The translations under genes and the position numbers were made by a program. A stretch of DNA of 64,000 nt. Origin: Parageobacillus sp. KH3-4 (lineage in GTDB: Bacteria; Bacillota; Bacilli; Bacillales; Anoxybacillaceae). The notes under the pieces are model-generated. The model saw nothing but the letters and a program-made list of their open reading frames with translations. It did no database searches and was not told where the DNA came from. The DNA lies in contig NZ_AP025627.1 of assembly GCF_022846435.1 (NCBI RefSeq), positions 1,522,001 to 1,586,000 on the forward strand. The letters are read 5' to 3'. The number at the start of each line of letters is the position of its first letter. Position 1 is the first letter of the stretch. Below are positions 62,531 through 64,000 of this stretch, in pieces.

Positions 62531-62559
62531 TTGGACAGAAGAAAAAGTTGTATTATATT
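62531..62559 (+). promoter_or_regulatory. Sigma-A promoter directly upstream of the DinG-family gene
   Basis: TTGGAC (62531-62536), 17-nt spacer, TATATT (62554-62559). It lies after the structured element and 29 nt before the start codon, so the helicase gene need not depend on the upstream promoter. Confidence 0.65.
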
Positions 62560-62587
62560 TCTTATATTTTTGGAGGGTTTTTGGACG

Positions 62588-64000
62588 ATGAGCCGTGAGC
62601 GCTATCCTTTTACGTTAGAAAAAAACGAAAATTTTTTTGATAAACTAGGAGAATGGATTGGCGATGTCTTTTACGACATTTTGCCAGAAGCAGGGTTTGA
62701 GCTGCGCGATGAACAAATATATATGGCGTTTCAGCTTGAACGCGCATTTCGAGAGAAAAAAGTAATGTTTGCGGAAGCGGGAGTCGGCACCGGAAAAACG
62801 ATCGTTTATTTGCTTTATGCGATTTGCTACGCCCGTTATACCGGGAAGCCTGCCATTATTGCCTGTGCTGACGAAACGCTCATTGAACAGCTTGTAAAAA
62901 AAGAAGGAGATATTGCGAAATTATCGAATGTGCTAGGTTTGCAGATTGACGTCCGTTTAGCGAAATCCCCAGATCAATATTTATGTTTAAATAAACTCGA
63001 TGAAATCGTCATGTATGATGACAAAGATATCGAGCTTTACGAACAAATTTACGACGAGCTTCCGGCATTTGTTCATGATAATAAGCCGCTGCAAGCGTTC
63101 TATCATTATGGCGATCGCAAAGAATACGCCCATTTAAGCGATGAACAATGGCAAAAAATCGCGTGGGACCCGTTCCAAGACTGCTTTACGTGCGAAAAGC
63201 GCCATCGCTGCGGGCAAACATTATCGCGGGAATATTACCGGAAAGCGACTGATTTAATCGTCTGTTCGCACGACTTTTACATGGAACATGTTTGGACGTA
63301 TGAAGCGCGTAAACGCGAAGGGCAGCTCCCACTTTTGCCAGAGGCAAGCTGCGTCGTCTTTGATGAAGGGCATTTACTAGAGTTTGCGGCGCAAAAAGCG
63401 TTAACCTACCGGATGAAAGAAACGACGCTGGAAACGCTGCTGACGCGGCTGTTGGAAAACGATATCCGCGAAGAGCTTGCTTATTTGATCGAAGAAACGT
63501 TGCAAGTAAGCGTACGATTTTTTGATGAGCTGAAAACATGTTCCAAAGAAGTGGCCGGTTCGAACCGCCAAGAAATTTCATTTTCGCCGAAATTGCTTCG
63601 CCTCGCCAAACAATTGCATGCGAAAATTGTTGAGATTGGCAATGAGCTTGTGTTTGAAAGTGAAACGTATACGATTGACCATTATCAATTAAACATTGTC
63701 GATGAATATTTAGATCAAATTGAATACTCGCTGGATTTATTTATGAATAACGCCGATGCCATTACATGGCTGGAGTCGTCCCGTCAGGAAACGACCCTTG
63801 TTGTTATGCCGCGCACCGTGCAGGAAGTATTACGAGAAAAAGTGTTTAGCAAGCGCATTCCATTTATTTTTTCCTCTGCCACACTATCAAACCGCAAATC
63901 GTTTCAATATATTGCAGAAAGCCTTGGAATTGATGAGTATTTATCGTTTAGCGTAGAATCGCCGTTTGATTACGACAACCAAATGACGATTTTTATGCCG
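62588..64000 (+). CDS. DinG-family ATP-dependent helicase, YpvA-like (3' end beyond window)
   Basis: The first 471 residues are in the window. Walker A AEAGVGTGKTIV (residues 63-74), motif II DEGH (VVFDEGHLLEF), and PFIFSSATLSNRKSF are helicase motifs. Cysteines in YLCLNK, DCFTC and HRC between them are placed like the [4Fe-4S] ligands of DinG/XPD enzymes. Resembles B. subtilis YpvA, which also lies by ypsC. GGAGGG is 10 nt before the ATG. The role in repair or R-loop removal is by family. The gene is cut by the window edge. Confidence 0.88.
   Translation, partial: MSRERYPFTLEKNENFFDKLGEWIGDVFYDILPEAGFELRDEQIYMAFQLERAFREKKVMFAEAGVGTGKTIVYLLYAICYARYTGKPAIIACADETLIEQLVKKEGDIAKLSNVLGLQIDVRLAKSPDQYLCLNKLDEIVMYDDKDIELYEQIYDELPAFVHDNKPLQAFYHYGDRKEYAHLSDEQWQKIAWDPFQDCFTCEKRHRCGQTLSREYYRKATDLIVCSHDFYMEHVWTYEARKREGQLPLLPEASCVVFDEGHLLEFAAQKALTYRMKETTLETLLTRLLENDIREELAYLIEETLQVSVRFFDELKTCSKEVAGSNRQEISFSPKLLRLAKQLHAKIVEIGNELVFESETYTIDHYQLNIVDEYLDQIEYSLDLFMNNADAITWLESSRQETTLVVMPRTVQEVLREKVFSKRIPFIFSSATLSNRKSFQYIAESLGIDEYLSFSVESPFDYDNQMTIFMP

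Noticed and set aside
1-64000. CRISPR arrays, tRNA genes and intact transposases
   Set aside because: No regularly spaced direct repeats, no cloverleaf with a TTCGA arm, and no transposase-like coding region were seen on either strand.

Overview
The window looks like the chromosome of a thermophilic, endospore-forming Bacillaceae of the Geobacillus/Parageobacillus group, close to P. thermoglucosidasius. The evidence is gene content and order: kip/pxp genes, thiMDE behind a TPP riboswitch, an H-type small acid-soluble spore protein, CotF- and CotD-like coat proteins, gpsB next to a B-type RNase P RNA, and mrfAB. The two-component phenol hydroxylase has the lengths I recall for PheA1/PheA2 of Bacillus thermoglucosidasius A7. 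No tRNA, 16S/23S rRNA, CRISPR array or intact insertion sequence was seen.

Layout. 264-1799: NAD(P)H-hydrate repair enzyme. 2532-6901: IclR regulator, 5-oxoprolinase PxpBCA and an NRAMP-fold transporter (kip/pxp operon). 7062-8599: acetyltransferase and HAD phosphatase. 8853-21975: a complete phenol meta-cleavage island. Its first unit is pheA1-pheA2, an FAD-synthetase-like gene, a GlcG/HbpS-like gene and catechol 2,3-dioxygenase, ended by a terminator. Next come the hydrolytic and 4-oxalocrotonate branches (dmpD, E, F, G, H, I, C equivalents), then a XylT-type ferredoxin and a regulator that joins a phenol-sensor module to a PucR-type output. 22137-22537: a decayed phosphotriesterase gene. 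22677-25383: YkoS/YkoT-like cell-envelope pair. 25446-27910: TPP riboswitch and thiMDE.

27949-36967 holds mixed genes: acyltransferase, sspH, tatA, a lysine-riboswitch-controlled permease, a YitT-like protein, coat proteins, a peptide symporter, a diheme cytochrome c and a small cysteine protein. 36989-43542 has an orphan soluble histidine kinase, a beta-propeller lipoprotein plus two-component system, cysteine synthase and a BI-1 family protein. 43927-53422 is a glycolate/glyoxylate cluster: glcE-glcF-glcD, malate synthase G, malic enzyme, an FAH-family enzyme and an IclR regulator. An identical 18-bp inverted-repeat operator candidate lies before glcE and before malate synthase. 53518-64000 is a ypr/yps-like neighbourhood: mrfA, mrfB, cotD, a ypsA remnant, gpsB, rnpB, a frameshifted PAS-GGDEF-EAL gene, ypsC and the start of a DinG-family helicase gene. 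A roughly 230-nt palindromic element with its own promoter precedes the helicase.

How the parts work together. Phenol is hydroxylated by PheA1 with reduced FAD from PheA2. Catechol is ring-cleaved by PheB, and 2-hydroxymuconic semialdehyde goes through either branch to pyruvate plus acetaldehyde, the latter becoming acetyl-CoA. The ferredoxin probably reactivates the dioxygenase and the hybrid regulator probably senses phenol. In the second metabolic cluster glycolate becomes glyoxylate (GlcDEF), then malate (GlcB with acetyl-CoA), then pyruvate (malic enzyme).

The strongest candidates for undescribed biology are the sensor/output combination in the phenol regulator, the structured element at 62271-62510, and the paired glyoxylate operators. 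All functional calls come from reading motifs and context; no database search was run.
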